Below the pieces are notes generated by a model. It did not search any database and was not told where the DNA came from. It saw nothing but the letters and a program-made list of their open reading frames with translations. Shown one piece after another: positions 46,276 through 55,803 of a stretch of 64,000 nucleotides of DNA. The stretch is from Haladaptatus pallidirubidus. Its GTDB lineage: Archaea > Halobacteriota > Halobacteria > Halobacteriales > Haladaptataceae. Position 1 is the stretch's first letter; every line of letters begins with the position of its first letter. The DNA lies in NCBI RefSeq assembly GCF_020700235.1, contig NZ_CP085303.1, forward strand, positions 1 through 64,000. Reading direction: 5' to 3'. The position numbers and the translations under genes were made by a program.

Positions 46276-47787
46276 ATGACTAAGTCTAAGCGAAACACTC
46301 TTTTTGAGTCTGCTGGTTTCGTAATTATCTCAAAGCTTGTTTTATTGGGATCTGGTTTTATTGTCACTCCACTGCTTACCCGAACCTTAGGACAAGGTGC
46401 TTTTGGTGTCTTTACTTTTGTTGTCGCAATATTTGGTATAATTCGTTTAGTGAGCATGATTGGGTTCTTTGATTCATTGCGTAAACATATCGCAGAAACA
46501 AATGATATAGATATAATAAGTGATTATTTCTCTATTGGACTTATATTCACAGTGATAAGTGGAGTAATTGTGTCAACAGGCGGGATCATAATTATGGTAT
46601 ATACAGGTGCGGATATTGGAGCACCTGCAGCAAGTATAGCGCTTATTATCGTATTTGGAGTCATATCTGGAAATGTGTATCAAATATCAAGGTCGTTATT
46701 TCATGGAATTCAACGGGAGCAAATATCTACCAAAATTGAAATTGTGAGGAATATATTATATTTGGTTCTAACGGTTATAGGTGGTGTTATTGGGGGGAGT
46801 ACAGGGGCACTAGTAGGATTTGCTTTTTCATTTTTTGTTGCCTCATTGTATGGGATATTACTTTCTAATAAGATCGGTGGTATTTCGTCAATAAATATTA
46901 ATATAAACCGACAACACATGGATAAGCTTTTGAGATATGGGTCGCTTCAAGCTGTAGGTGGTATCGCAGCGATGCTTCTTTATAAAACAGATATTATCTT
47001 AATGGGTACTTTTACGAATTCCGAGTCAGTTGCTGTTTACAAATCTGCTCTTCTCTCTGCTGAATTAGTGTGGGTGATTCCATCTGCAATTCAAGTAGTC
47101 TTGTTACAAAATATCTCGTTCAACTATTCATCCAATAACCTCCAACGAATAAATGAATCGTTGACGAAGTCAATTAGATATGTTTCTATTTTTGTCTTTC
47201 TTACTGGCGTCGGCATCTTTTTTCTCAGCAACGAATTTCTACACCTCTATTTTGGTCCAAATTACGTGTCCGCTTCAATGCCAATGAGAATCCTACTATT
47301 GGGGACAATTTTATTAGGAATAACACGAGTGATCTCTCCTGCACTTCAGGCTACAGGGTGGATTAAACATTCTCAGGTAGGTTCTGTGCTTGCCTTGGTC
47401 GTTAATATAGTGCTTAATATTCTCTTGATACCTGAGTATGGTGCAACTGGAGCTGCAATTGGAACCTCAATCTCCTACTTAGTCATATTTGTTTCTAACA
47501 CAACAATATTTTACTTCACAGACATGAATCTTAGTGATCGTAAATTAGTACCCAAACTTATCGTTGCATTCTTGTTGTTCTTTATGTTACTTGGTGGACT
47601 TAATTCGGCTCTCCAGCTTCCTCCTTTCTATAAAATAATAGCTATTGCATCAAGCGGGTTCCTCCTGTTTATGGCTATTTTAATACCATTAGGACTAATA
47701 AAGAGATCTGAAATTGAATCTGCTTACAGTAAAGCCATGATCTATATAACTAATGTGGTTGATTCCTCAAATGTTGTAACTCGATAG
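46276..47787 (+). CDS. polysaccharide flippase (Wzx/MATE-like)
   Basis: 503 residues with about 14 membrane helices, from GFVIISKLVLLGSGFIVTPLLTRTLGQGAFG at the start to IAIASSGFLLFMAILIPLGL at the end. The layout is the polysaccharide biosynthesis/flippase family that moves lipid-linked glycans to the outer face of the cell membrane. Late motif: ATGWIKHSQVGSVLALVVNIVLN and IPEYGATGAAIGTSISY. Very AT-rich. In Haloferax the flippase-like AglR plays this role in N-glycosylation. Confidence 0.88.
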   Translation: MTKSKRNTLFESAGFVIISKLVLLGSGFIVTPLLTRTLGQGAFGVFTFVVAIFGIIRLVSMIGFFDSLRKHIAETNDIDIISDYFSIGLIFTVISGVIVSTGGIIIMVYTGADIGAPAASIALIIVFGVISGNVYQISRSLFHGIQREQISTKIEIVRNILYLVLTVIGGVIGGSTGALVGFAFSFFVASLYGILLSNKIGGISSINININRQHMDKLLRYGSLQAVGGIAAMLLYKTDIILMGTFTNSESVAVYKSALLSAELVWVIPSAIQVVLLQNISFNYSSNNLQRINESLTKSIRYVSIFVFLTGVGIFFLSNEFLHLYFGPNYVSASMPMRILLLGTILLGITRVISPALQATGWIKHSQVGSVLALVVNIVLNILLIPEYGATGAAIGTSISYLVIFVSNTTIFYFTDMNLSDRKLVPKLIVAFLLFFMLLGGLNSALQLPPFYKIIAIASSGFLLFMAILIPLGLIKRSEIESAYSKAMIYITNVVDSSNVVTR

Positions 47788-47897
47788 TGGGCTCTAACCG
47801 CTTTTAAGATCCGATAAGCTATAAAATCGATCCTTACGCTAACAACCTAAAAGAGATTATGAGTAGCTATATAATATCCTGTCTAAATTTCATTGAT

Positions 47898-49301
47898 TCA
47901 CGTATAGCCAAGTGCTTCTAATTGATCTTGTACCATTTCACTAGCGTTTGTACCTTCTTTTGAGTCCCATGAATCTGGTAATCTTTTTGCTAAATTATTG
48001 ATTTCCTCTTGATCAAATGGAACAAAGGTGTCACCTGGTACATCAGGGTCAACCGTTGCAGTTAGAGTTGTATTATGTTCAGCCGACCGAATCAATTTTC
48101 GTTGGTCTGAATATACTGCCTTTCTTTCAGCTCCATAGCGCACTCCTTCGCAAAGAACAGCTCTCTTTTGAGGGATTTCTTCACTCCAGTTTCGGCCTGG
48201 TAACTCTTTAGGATGTGATGACAAGACATCTGCTAAAATAGTATGTGGGAGATCCCGGAGACTTGGCCATCCACCACGGGGAAGTAATCGAGAAGTATTC
48301 GTCCCGAATGGAACTCGTGCAACCATATCGAATGGAGTTCCACCATGACCAACACCATAATTTGGTTGTGAGCTTGCAAAATCAAGATCAACATCACAGT
48401 GTTCCCAAAATGCTTCTCCATGATCTCCGGTGAGGACGACGGTAGTGTTGGGGAATGTGGCGAGAATATCTCGAATTTGATCGCTCACATAATCAAGAGC
48501 AGCTCGTGAGAGACGAAGTCTTTGAGTACGGAATTTCTCGAAATCTTTTCCCCGGTTACCGGTTCCATCATAGCCTCCAAAGCCCTGAATATCCTCCAAA
48601 TTCATGTCTATATCTCTCTCATCGATATATTTCGTCGGTGGTCGAACAGGAATATGGAGATCACCTAAGTGTAAATACGAAAATGTTTCATTTCGTCCTG
48701 TCCTCCATTTTTTGTAATCAGATAATACTTGTTCCGCACAAGCATCACCATAGACTCGATGCGATTGATACCATCCTTGTAGTGCAAGGAAGGGCATCAT
48801 GAAGGCACATCCAGCATATGTTTCATAGCCCGTAGCTTCTAGATATTGGGGGAGAATAGGTGTAGCATTAGTTTGTTCTGGGACCGCCAAATGCCTTTTT
48901 TCTTCGTTCATAGTGTGAGCTATTGCTCCATGTTCATGCGGATAGAGACCCGTTTGTAAGCTTGTTACAGAAGGAAAGGTCCATGTAGCGGGAGAGATAG
49001 CACTAGTAAATTCGAGAGGAAGGTTAGGGATATGATCTGGTCGCAGTGCATCAATAACAATACACAGAATATGATCAGGGGCAGTAGAAGAGCGCTCGTA
49101 TGTTTTTTCTGGAGGCTGGTGAGATTTGGTAGCTTGATAGCCTTGATATCGATAATAAAACGGTTCAGCGAGACTCCGTAGTTGAGATGGACGCTTTAGC
49201 TTTTGTTTCATCGCTTTTTGACCTGCAGCCATCGATTCTCTTAGCATTGTATAGTCGTTCTGTGTAACCCAGGAGTATAATTGTTTAGTGATGAGTATCA
49301 A
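47898..49301 (-). CDS. alkaline-phosphatase superfamily (sulfatase-like) enzyme
   Basis: 467 residues. The metal site CIVIDALRPDHIPNL is near residue 82. The nucleophile region ATWTFPSVTSLQTGLYPHEHGAI has Thr in place of the sulfatase Cys, and Val in place of the invariant Arg. VVLTGDHGEAFWEHC and GVGHGGTPFDMVARVPF complete the metal centre. Soluble, no signal peptide seen. By family logic it cleaves or transfers phosphate or sulfate esters in glycan precursors. One of three such proteins in the cluster, all lacking the C-x-P-x-R signature. Confidence 0.78.
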   Translation of the reverse strand: MILITKQLYSWVTQNDYTMLRESMAAGQKAMKQKLKRPSQLRSLAEPFYYRYQGYQATKSHQPPEKTYERSSTAPDHILCIVIDALRPDHIPNLPLEFTSAISPATWTFPSVTSLQTGLYPHEHGAIAHTMNEEKRHLAVPEQTNATPILPQYLEATGYETYAGCAFMMPFLALQGWYQSHRVYGDACAEQVLSDYKKWRTGRNETFSYLHLGDLHIPVRPPTKYIDERDIDMNLEDIQGFGGYDGTGNRGKDFEKFRTQRLRLSRAALDYVSDQIRDILATFPNTTVVLTGDHGEAFWEHCDVDLDFASSQPNYGVGHGGTPFDMVARVPFGTNTSRLLPRGGWPSLRDLPHTILADVLSSHPKELPGRNWSEEIPQKRAVLCEGVRYGAERKAVYSDQRKLIRSAEHNTTLTATVDPDVPGDTFVPFDQEEINNLAKRLPDSWDSKEGTNASEMVQDQLEALGYT

Positions 49302-49399
49302 ATATTCAGGCCAGATTAAAGATTATGCAGGTTAAGAGGGATTAGAGCATGACCAGACTTAATCAGGAAGATAATAAGGAATAAGTTTCTACTCATCAT

Positions 49400-50443
49400 A
49401 TGGATCTGCTCGTAATAACACGTGAATTTCCTCCGCACGTATTGGGTGGAATTTCCTACCACTTATCATATCTTTATGAAGAAGTGAATAAATTAGGCCA
49501 CGATATTACGGTGATCACTGGCAAATGTCCAGAAAGCGAAAAGGTCTCATCTGATTTGATTCCAGATGACACTACAATTCATACAGTCCCTTTTGGAAGC
49601 CGTCAAGGATATCATATTCGATTCTCAGTGGCTTTATGGCGATTTCTGGCCGGATTCGATACCTCGGCTTACGACGTCGCTCTGGTACATACACCAATAC
49701 CATTCTCGCTACAGATACCGACTATTACTAAATACCATGACAGTGAACGCGAAGAGAGAAAATATCGACCCCCACGAGAACTAAGCAACAAAATACTCGA
49801 TACACTAGTTGATCCAACCCGGCGATGGAATGATCAGCGGTCACTGACCATTACAGATCAAGCAATTTTCGTAAGCCATCTTTGCCGTACAGCATGGCAA
49901 AACCACTACAATGTATCGTGTGAAACAAATGTCATCCATAACGGAGTAGATCTAAGTATCTTCTATCCACGAGAAGAGAGAGATCACCAACAAAAGTATA
50001 TCCTCTTTGTTGGTAGCGAAGAGCGAAAAGGAATTTCGAGAGTACTTGAATATGCTAAAACTGCCCCATATGAAGTTTGGATGGTTGGACCTTCACAAAC
50101 CAACCAGCCAAATACAAAGGCACTAGGACGCGTTTCCCCTGAGGAGTTAGCACAATTATACAGTGACGCGGTCACTACTATTCATCCTGCTCACTTTGAG
50201 GCATTCGGAAATATAATTTTAGAATCATTAGCATGTGGTACCCCAGTTGTAGCCACTGACGAATGTGGTGCAGCCGAAGTTATTGATCAAGATTGTGGTG
50301 TCGTGACAGACAGCCTTCAAGAAGGGGTGTGTGAAGCAGAAAATTTGAATTCTGAGGCATGCCTCGAAACAGCAAGAAAATATACGTGGCAGAATGTAGC
50401 TAAAAGAACTATTGAAGTCATTTCCCAGACGATAGATAAGTAA
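49400..50443 (+). CDS. GT4-family glycosyltransferase
   Basis: 347 residues. It starts MDLLVITREFPPHVLGGISYHL, with the GGIxxH acceptor-loop motif. The linker region carries YILFVGSEERKGISRVLEY. The donor site is FEAFGNIILESLACGTPVVATDECGAAEVI with the paired Glu residues. Cytoplasmic or membrane-associated. Flanked on both sides by sulfatase-like genes on the other strand, so it has its own promoter. Confidence 0.87.
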   Translation: MDLLVITREFPPHVLGGISYHLSYLYEEVNKLGHDITVITGKCPESEKVSSDLIPDDTTIHTVPFGSRQGYHIRFSVALWRFLAGFDTSAYDVALVHTPIPFSLQIPTITKYHDSEREERKYRPPRELSNKILDTLVDPTRRWNDQRSLTITDQAIFVSHLCRTAWQNHYNVSCETNVIHNGVDLSIFYPREERDHQQKYILFVGSEERKGISRVLEYAKTAPYEVWMVGPSQTNQPNTKALGRVSPEELAQLYSDAVTTIHPAHFEAFGNIILESLACGTPVVATDECGAAEVIDQDCGVVTDSLQEGVCEAENLNSEACLETARKYTWQNVAKRTIEVISQTIDK

Positions 50444-50480
50444 CAGATGAACTGGACTGAATATCTATCTGTTTAAAATT

Positions 50481-51914
50481 TCATCGATAACCGAGGTCTT
50501 CGAGGAGTTCCTCAGTATCTGCACTTAACTCTCCACTTAACTGGGGCAACTTCTCCTGGAGGTTTATTTGTTCAATAGCTTTCACAAGCTTTGGTGATGG
50601 TTCTTCCTCAAGCGGATATTGTTCTCGCCGATCAAATTTTGGGGCATACACCTTTGCCGCATCAAGATCAAGGACACCGTTATCTATTTTTTGTGTTATT
50701 ATCTTTCGTTCATCATCGCGAACCGCGATTGTTTGGCTCTCTCCAGAGATCACATCTGATTGTATAATTTCATCCGTACCCTCATTAAGATGAGATTCGC
50801 GATCAGTTGATAGCGGCATATCCACGGGGGTTATATCGAGTAAATCTGCGATCAACTCATGAAGCCAACCAAGTGAGAAGAGATGATTTAGACGCTTCGG
50901 GTTATCCTGAGTGGATTTCGCCAGAAGTGGAACATGTAAAAGTTCGTCATACATATAATGACGATCACTCTCAAATTCGAATTTGTCTCTTCCTGCAGCA
51001 TGACCGTAAATACCACGGTCATGGAGAGCTTCGCCGTGGTCGCTCGTTACGATAATAATCGTATTGTCCCACTCGTTGTTAGCCTTTAACCATTTAATTA
51101 ATTGACCAATTTGTTGGTCAATGTATCGTAACGTGCTATCGTACATATCCCGATAGTGTGGTTCGTACTCATTTACGAGACGATTAGCATCCCAGACAAA
51201 TTGGCGTATTGTAGAATCTGAAGAGAGGAGACCGCCTTCAGAAGCTCGCTCAGGATGAATAGGGGCATGAAGATCCATTAAATGTGCCCACGCAAAAAAC
51301 GGTTGATCTGTTGAATCTAAAGCCGTTATGAGTTCTCCAATAACATCTTCTGCTGCAATAGTTGGCCATTGTCCCGACAGTTGATTTAATCGGTACGCAA
51401 CAACGGGCATCGTATGAGATAGAGGGATATCATATTTTTTGAGATGACGCATTGTCGATCTAAGTGATGCGATAATCTTGGTTTTCGAACTGGGTGAATC
51501 CCCTGCTGCTCTATCAGCAGTAAATTTCTCGCCTAATCTGTTAATACGGAGATTTTCAAATGAATCAAATCCACGATCAAAATTTCGATATTTAGAAAGA
51601 TGAGGATTAGATACGCGAGCCATTGTATTATAGTCATTTTCGTGGAGCCATGATGCAAGCGTCGGTGCATCGTTCGGAATCGCTTTCCACGAGATTTGCT
51701 CATAATAGGCGGTATCTCTCGATAGGCGTCCAGACATGATACCCGGGAATGACTCAGCTGTCCATGGACCCGTTGCATAAGCATTATCAAAGATTGTAGC
51801 AGTATTCGCAAGCCGATCAAGATTTGGAGTTGTTGGTCGGTCGTAGCCATTAAATCCGCAACTATCGTAACGCAGGCAGTCAATGGTTAGTAAAAGCAGG
51901 TTTGGTCGAGTCAT
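50481..51914 (-). CDS. alkaline-phosphatase superfamily (sulfatase-like) enzyme
   Basis: 477 residues, the most sulfatase-like of the three. It has LLLLTIDCLRYDSCGFNGYDRPTTPNLDRLA at the N-terminus. The nucleophile stretch YATGPWTAESFPGIMSGRLS again has Thr instead of Cys, and no C-x-P-x-R. AWAHLMDLHAPIHP, IIVTSDHGEALHDRGIYGHA and DELLHVPLLAKS follow the family order. Similar genes are frequent in haloarchaeal glycosylation loci. Its role is probably esterification or de-esterification of surface sugars. Confidence 0.8.
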   Translation of the reverse strand: MTRPNLLLLTIDCLRYDSCGFNGYDRPTTPNLDRLANTATIFDNAYATGPWTAESFPGIMSGRLSRDTAYYEQISWKAIPNDAPTLASWLHENDYNTMARVSNPHLSKYRNFDRGFDSFENLRINRLGEKFTADRAAGDSPSSKTKIIASLRSTMRHLKKYDIPLSHTMPVVAYRLNQLSGQWPTIAAEDVIGELITALDSTDQPFFAWAHLMDLHAPIHPERASEGGLLSSDSTIRQFVWDANRLVNEYEPHYRDMYDSTLRYIDQQIGQLIKWLKANNEWDNTIIIVTSDHGEALHDRGIYGHAAGRDKFEFESDRHYMYDELLHVPLLAKSTQDNPKRLNHLFSLGWLHELIADLLDITPVDMPLSTDRESHLNEGTDEIIQSDVISGESQTIAVRDDERKIITQKIDNGVLDLDAAKVYAPKFDRREQYPLEEEPSPKLVKAIEQINLQEKLPQLSGELSADTEELLEDLGYR

Positions 51915-52298
51915 TGTCGGCAGTGTCTCTCAGTACTACTAAAAATTATCTAATGCATATCGAAATCACAATCCTCTAAAAGGAAGTGGGTAGATTACAA
52001 CCACATTATTGTGAAAATATTTATTGAAGTAGTCAATCGCCAATAATGTAGATTTGGTAATACCCTGATTAAGCCGAAATTTTATGGGGTCAACTACATG
52101 ATAAATTACCATATATAATACATGGACGGAGATTTCGATGGGACTATTAGGCTGATTCGGTGAGTGATTAAGGATGAAAAAGTATGGAACGACAGTAGAT
52201 CTATTCTTAAGATATTATCATGGCGTTCGGGGTGTTGGAACAAATATTAATAATTGTCCCAACCATAGTAGAATATTGTAATCACAGGCGATGAAATA
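51915..52298. other. divergent promoter region
   Basis: About 380 AT-rich bases between the divergent sulfatase-like and glycosyltransferase genes. No gene, palindromic repeat or RNA is evident. Confidence 0.4.
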
Positions 52299-53396
52299 AT
52301 GATTAAAATAGGAATCAATGCGAGAGTACTAACAAAACCAAACCCAACCGGCGTTAGCCGTTATACACATAAACTTCTTGAGGCTCTCGCACAGCGGGAG
52401 GACGATTTCGAATACATTCTTTTCGGTACCCAATCGATTCCAAAACCATTTGACGAATTTTCGTCGATTAAAAGTGCAGGTGTTTCAAGTCCCACTCACA
52501 GCGGTCATCAAGCCCATATTTGGGAACAAACAACACTCCCACGAGCGATCGACCGCCACGATCTGGATGTATTCCATACACCAGCAGGACAACCACCAAT
52601 AGCTGCACGAACTCCACTCGTCACGACAATTCACGACATTTCTCCAGTTAGCCATCCCGAATGGTTTTCACACGGATATGCCGCTCTTTATCGGATCCTT
52701 ACACCACTTGCAGTGCGAGTGTCGGATCGGTTACTCACTGTCTCTGAATTCGCTAGAGATGAGATCGTAGAGTGTTATCCCCGCGCAGCAGGTAAAACGC
52801 TCGTAACATACAACGGTGTTACACCACCAACCAAGCCAGGAGAACCGATAGATGACCTTACAAAGGATCACTTTATCCTCTCCGTTGGAGCGACGAATCC
52901 TCGGAAAAACTTGGAAACGCTAGTACAAGCCTATCAACGCTATCGAGAGAGTGAAAACGACCCCATCGATCTAGTCCTTGCAGGACCAGATCGAAACGTG
53001 TTTGCATCAAATGACCTGCCTGACGTCTCCGGCGTCCGTGCACTTGGATTCGTGTCAGATGAGGAGTTGGCATGGCTATATCGCAACGCAACTGCATTGG
53101 CATATCCATCGCTGTATGAGGGATTCGGGCTGCCGATTATCGAAGCGATGCATGTCGAAACACCAGTCATTACGTCGAACCGAGGCGCGATGGCAGAAGT
53201 TGCTGGCAACGCTGCACTGTTGGCTGATCCAAACAATCCCAATGAAATCGCAGAGTGCATCATGCAAGCCAACAGAGATGAATCGGTCACCCAACAACTC
53301 ATTCAACAAGGGAGTTCTCGGGCTGCCGAATTCACGTGGGATCGCACGGCGCGTGAGACAGTTACAGCATACCGAGAGGTGATCAACAATGTCTAA
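52299..53396 (+). CDS. GT4-family glycosyltransferase
   Basis: 365 residues. The opening GINARVLTKPNPTGVSRYTHKLLEAL is characteristic of WbaZ/mannosyltransferase-like GT4 proteins. The middle motif HFILSVGATNPRKNLETLVQAY and the donor site EGFGLPIIEAMHVETPVITSNRGAMAEVAG (E-x7-E region) are complete. The last eight bases overlap the next gene, so the pair is co-translated. More GC-rich than the genes from 41 to 50 kb. Confidence 0.88.
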   Translation: MIKIGINARVLTKPNPTGVSRYTHKLLEALAQREDDFEYILFGTQSIPKPFDEFSSIKSAGVSSPTHSGHQAHIWEQTTLPRAIDRHDLDVFHTPAGQPPIAARTPLVTTIHDISPVSHPEWFSHGYAALYRILTPLAVRVSDRLLTVSEFARDEIVECYPRAAGKTLVTYNGVTPPTKPGEPIDDLTKDHFILSVGATNPRKNLETLVQAYQRYRESENDPIDLVLAGPDRNVFASNDLPDVSGVRALGFVSDEELAWLYRNATALAYPSLYEGFGLPIIEAMHVETPVITSNRGAMAEVAGNAALLADPNNPNEIAECIMQANRDESVTQQLIQQGSSRAAEFTWDRTARETVTAYREVINNV

Positions 53397-54519
53397 TGAT
53401 TCGCCAACGGTACTTCAAGTGAGCAAATTTTACTATCCGGATGTTGGTGGTGTCGAACGCGTCGTCCAGCAACTCGCAGAAGGATTACATTCCAAGTACG
53501 ACATGCGCGTACTCGCATCGGCAACAGAGGGAATTGGAGAACAGACGATAGTCAACGATGTTCCCGTAACCCGAACTAGCAGCTTTGGAACTGTTTTATC
53601 TGTGTCCGCATCGCCAACATTCCCCGCTCAACTCGCTCGATTACAGAGAAACGCAGATATCATACATTATCATCTACCAAATCCACTCTGTGTAGGGTCA
53701 CATTTCATCACACCGTCGACGGACGCAAAGATTGTTGTAACATATCACAGTGACATTGTTCGACAGAAGGCCGCATTAAAGTATTATCGACCGTTTTTAC
53801 AGCGGTTCCTCAACCAGGCAGATCGAATCATAGTAACCTCACCAAACCTCCTTAACTCTTCAGAGCACCTTACTCCACATGAGCAAAAATGTACTGTGAT
53901 ACCGTTATCGATCGATCTCGATGATTACACAGACCCAATTGGAGAGCCACCTGAACTACCGGTCGATCCGGATCGACCGACGTTATTGTTTGTCGGTCGC
54001 CTAATCTACTACAAGGGTGTTGAATATTTAGTCGATGCGATGACCGAAATCGACGCAACCCTCATGATCGCTGGAGATGGTGAATTACGGGAATCGCTCC
54101 AAGAGCGAGCTGCTATGCGTGGCGTTGATGATAAGGTCCATTTCTTAGGGTATGTCCCGGATGAGCATCTGCCACACTATTATGAAGCAGCAGATTTGTT
54201 CGTCCTTCCATCTGTAGAACCAAGCGAAGCATTCGGTATCGTGCAGCTAGAAGCAATGGCCTATGGTACTCCAATCGTAAACACGAACCTCAGAACAGGA
54301 GTTCCCTGGGTAAGTAAAGACAGTGAGACCGGACGGACGACAGCACCCCGTGATTCAGACGCATTGGCAAGCGAAATCAATGAAGTACTGGCAGATGAAG
54401 ACTTATTGCAGAAATACAGTGAAAATGCGTATAAGCGTGTTCAACACCAATTCAATGAAGAGACGATGCTCGGTCAAGTAGATCAACTTTATCAAGAAAT
54501 TTTAACCGAGGAATATTGA
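53389..54519 (+). CDS. GT4-family glycosyltransferase
   Basis: 376 residues. It starts VLQVSKFYYPDVGGVERVVQQLAEGL, the GGVE acceptor loop of GT4 proteins. TLLFVGRLIYYKGVEYLVDAM and the donor site EAFGIVQLEAMAYGTPIVNTNL are conserved; HYHLPNPLCVG fits the family's His position. Translationally coupled to the gene before. The TGA stop (54517-54519) coincides with the first bases of the tnpB relic running the other way. Confidence 0.88.
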   Translation: MSNDSPTVLQVSKFYYPDVGGVERVVQQLAEGLHSKYDMRVLASATEGIGEQTIVNDVPVTRTSSFGTVLSVSASPTFPAQLARLQRNADIIHYHLPNPLCVGSHFITPSTDAKIVVTYHSDIVRQKAALKYYRPFLQRFLNQADRIIVTSPNLLNSSEHLTPHEQKCTVIPLSIDLDDYTDPIGEPPELPVDPDRPTLLFVGRLIYYKGVEYLVDAMTEIDATLMIAGDGELRESLQERAAMRGVDDKVHFLGYVPDEHLPHYYEAADLFVLPSVEPSEAFGIVQLEAMAYGTPIVNTNLRTGVPWVSKDSETGRTTAPRDSDALASEINEVLADEDLLQKYSENAYKRVQHQFNEETMLGQVDQLYQEILTEEY

Positions 54520-54900
54520 TATTCCCCTGCGCTGAAGCGTGAGAATTCCACTGTGGGGATCGGCTACGCCGATTCTCCGGCAGTAATTTGGGAGTACGTG
54601 AGCTCCTTGTTGGGACGGTGAGCACATGGTGACGCCGACCATCGGTGGTTGTCACACTGAGGCACACGGGCCATGCCATCGGCCACGATACGTTCGATTC
54701 GTAGCGTCGAAGAACATCCCCGACACCGTGAGATCCGCGTGGCCATCGAAGCCGCACGGACACGTCAGTGTGTCCTAATGCCGTGTCGTATCTGCCGTGA
54801 ACCCACAATTTGAACACTCACGGGAGGTCCACGCTTCGGGACGCACTTCAACGATGATACCGTATTCAGCAGCGGCACACATCAAGACTTGCGCTCAAAT
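54517..54900 (-). pseudogene. tnpB (RNA-guided nuclease, IS200/IS605) 3' remnant
   Basis: The minus strand keeps the C-terminal quarter of TnpB. AAAEYGIIVEVRPEAWTSRE is the strand before the zinc ribbon, then CSNCGFTADTTRH, a stop, DTLTCPCGFDGHADLTVSGM (the second knuckle and the final RuvC Asp in HADL), and a frameshifted tail PNKELTYSQITAGESA. The right end begins TGATATTCCCC with stem GCGCTGAAGCG. The nuclease is dead as encoded. The terminal TGA is used as the stop of the upstream glycosyltransferase. Confidence 0.8.
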
Positions 54901-54977
54901 TCACATCACTGTGTTCTGTTGACCTCTAGAATTCAAATGAAATGATAATAGATATACATATGAAGTTTTTCGCGTAC

Positions 54978-55715
54978 TTATGTGGACGGTTCAACTACAC
55001 CCTTTTCTTCTTTGAGTCTCTGTTCTGCTTTATCGCGGTCTTCAGGATATCCGACGTCGATGCGCCACCCATCCATTCGGATTGCATCAATAGTTCGACC
55101 GCTTTGAATGAGTAGGTCGATCGCTTCACTGATTTCGTACTCACCACGGTTCGACGGTTGGACAAGATGACAGGCGTGGAATATCGCTGGAGTAAACGTA
55201 TAAAATCCAGTCATAACGAGATTTGATGGTGGATCTTCGGGTTTTTCTACGACGTCTGTAATCTCGCCGTAGCTATTCGTATCACAGACACCAAACCGGC
55301 TGGCATCTTCATATGGTACTTCTTCGGTGAGGAAGGCAGCGTCGGCACGCTCTTCCTGCTGGCGACGAACTACGTCCTCGAGATTTGCTCGGAAGATGTT
55401 GTCTCCTAATATTAGCATGAAGTCGTCATCGATGTGTTCTTCGACAGTTAGGAGGGCGTGTGCGAGTCCCTTCTGTTCACGCTGGTGGGCGTAAGTGATG
55501 GGTATCCCATTGAACTCGTCGTCATAGTAGCTGATGATGTCCTCTTTGCGATAGCCGACAACAAGAATAAATTCATCTGCACCGAGTTCTGCGAGTTGCT
55601 CTAAGCAGTGAGTGATAATGGGTTTATCATTTACTTCGACCAAACCTTTTGGTTTGTCTTCCGTCAGTGGCCGAAGACGAGTGCCCTTCCCAGCTGCCAA
55701 GACTACAGCTTTCAT
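54978..55715 (-). CDS. aglF: UTP-glucose-1-phosphate uridylyltransferase, AglF type
   Basis: 245 residues, nucleotidyltransferase fold. The activation loop is MKAVVLAAGKGTRLRPLTEDKPKGLVEVNDKP at the N-terminus, DNIFRANLED carries the Mg2+ Asp, and VVEKPEDPPSN and FTPAIFHACHLVQPSNRGEYEISEAIDLL complete the sugar site. Length and sequence match Haloferax AglF, which makes UDP-glucose for the N-linked glycan. Divergent from aglM, whose product oxidises UDP-glucose. A dTTP-specific relative is possible but less likely next to aglM. Confidence 0.85.
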   Translation of the reverse strand: MKAVVLAAGKGTRLRPLTEDKPKGLVEVNDKPIITHCLEQLAELGADEFILVVGYRKEDIISYYDDEFNGIPITYAHQREQKGLAHALLTVEEHIDDDFMLILGDNIFRANLEDVVRRQQEERADAAFLTEEVPYEDASRFGVCDTNSYGEITDVVEKPEDPPSNLVMTGFYTFTPAIFHACHLVQPSNRGEYEISEAIDLLIQSGRTIDAIRMDGWRIDVGYPEDRDKAEQRLKEEKGVVEPST

Positions 55716-55803
55716 ACTTTTTCCACATGAACGCCAGTCCTAAATACTTTTAGACCCGGTTACATCCGAAGGCTAAAGGAATATGCCCCAAACTAATCAA
55801 ATA
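55716..55803. promoter_or_regulatory. divergent aglF/aglM promoters
   Basis: On the minus strand TCTAAAAGTATTTA (about 55741-55754) is a TATA-like box centred about 32 bases before the aglF ATG, right for a nearly leaderless transcript. The aglM promoter is less clear. Sharing 88 bases favours joint regulation. Confidence 0.5.
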
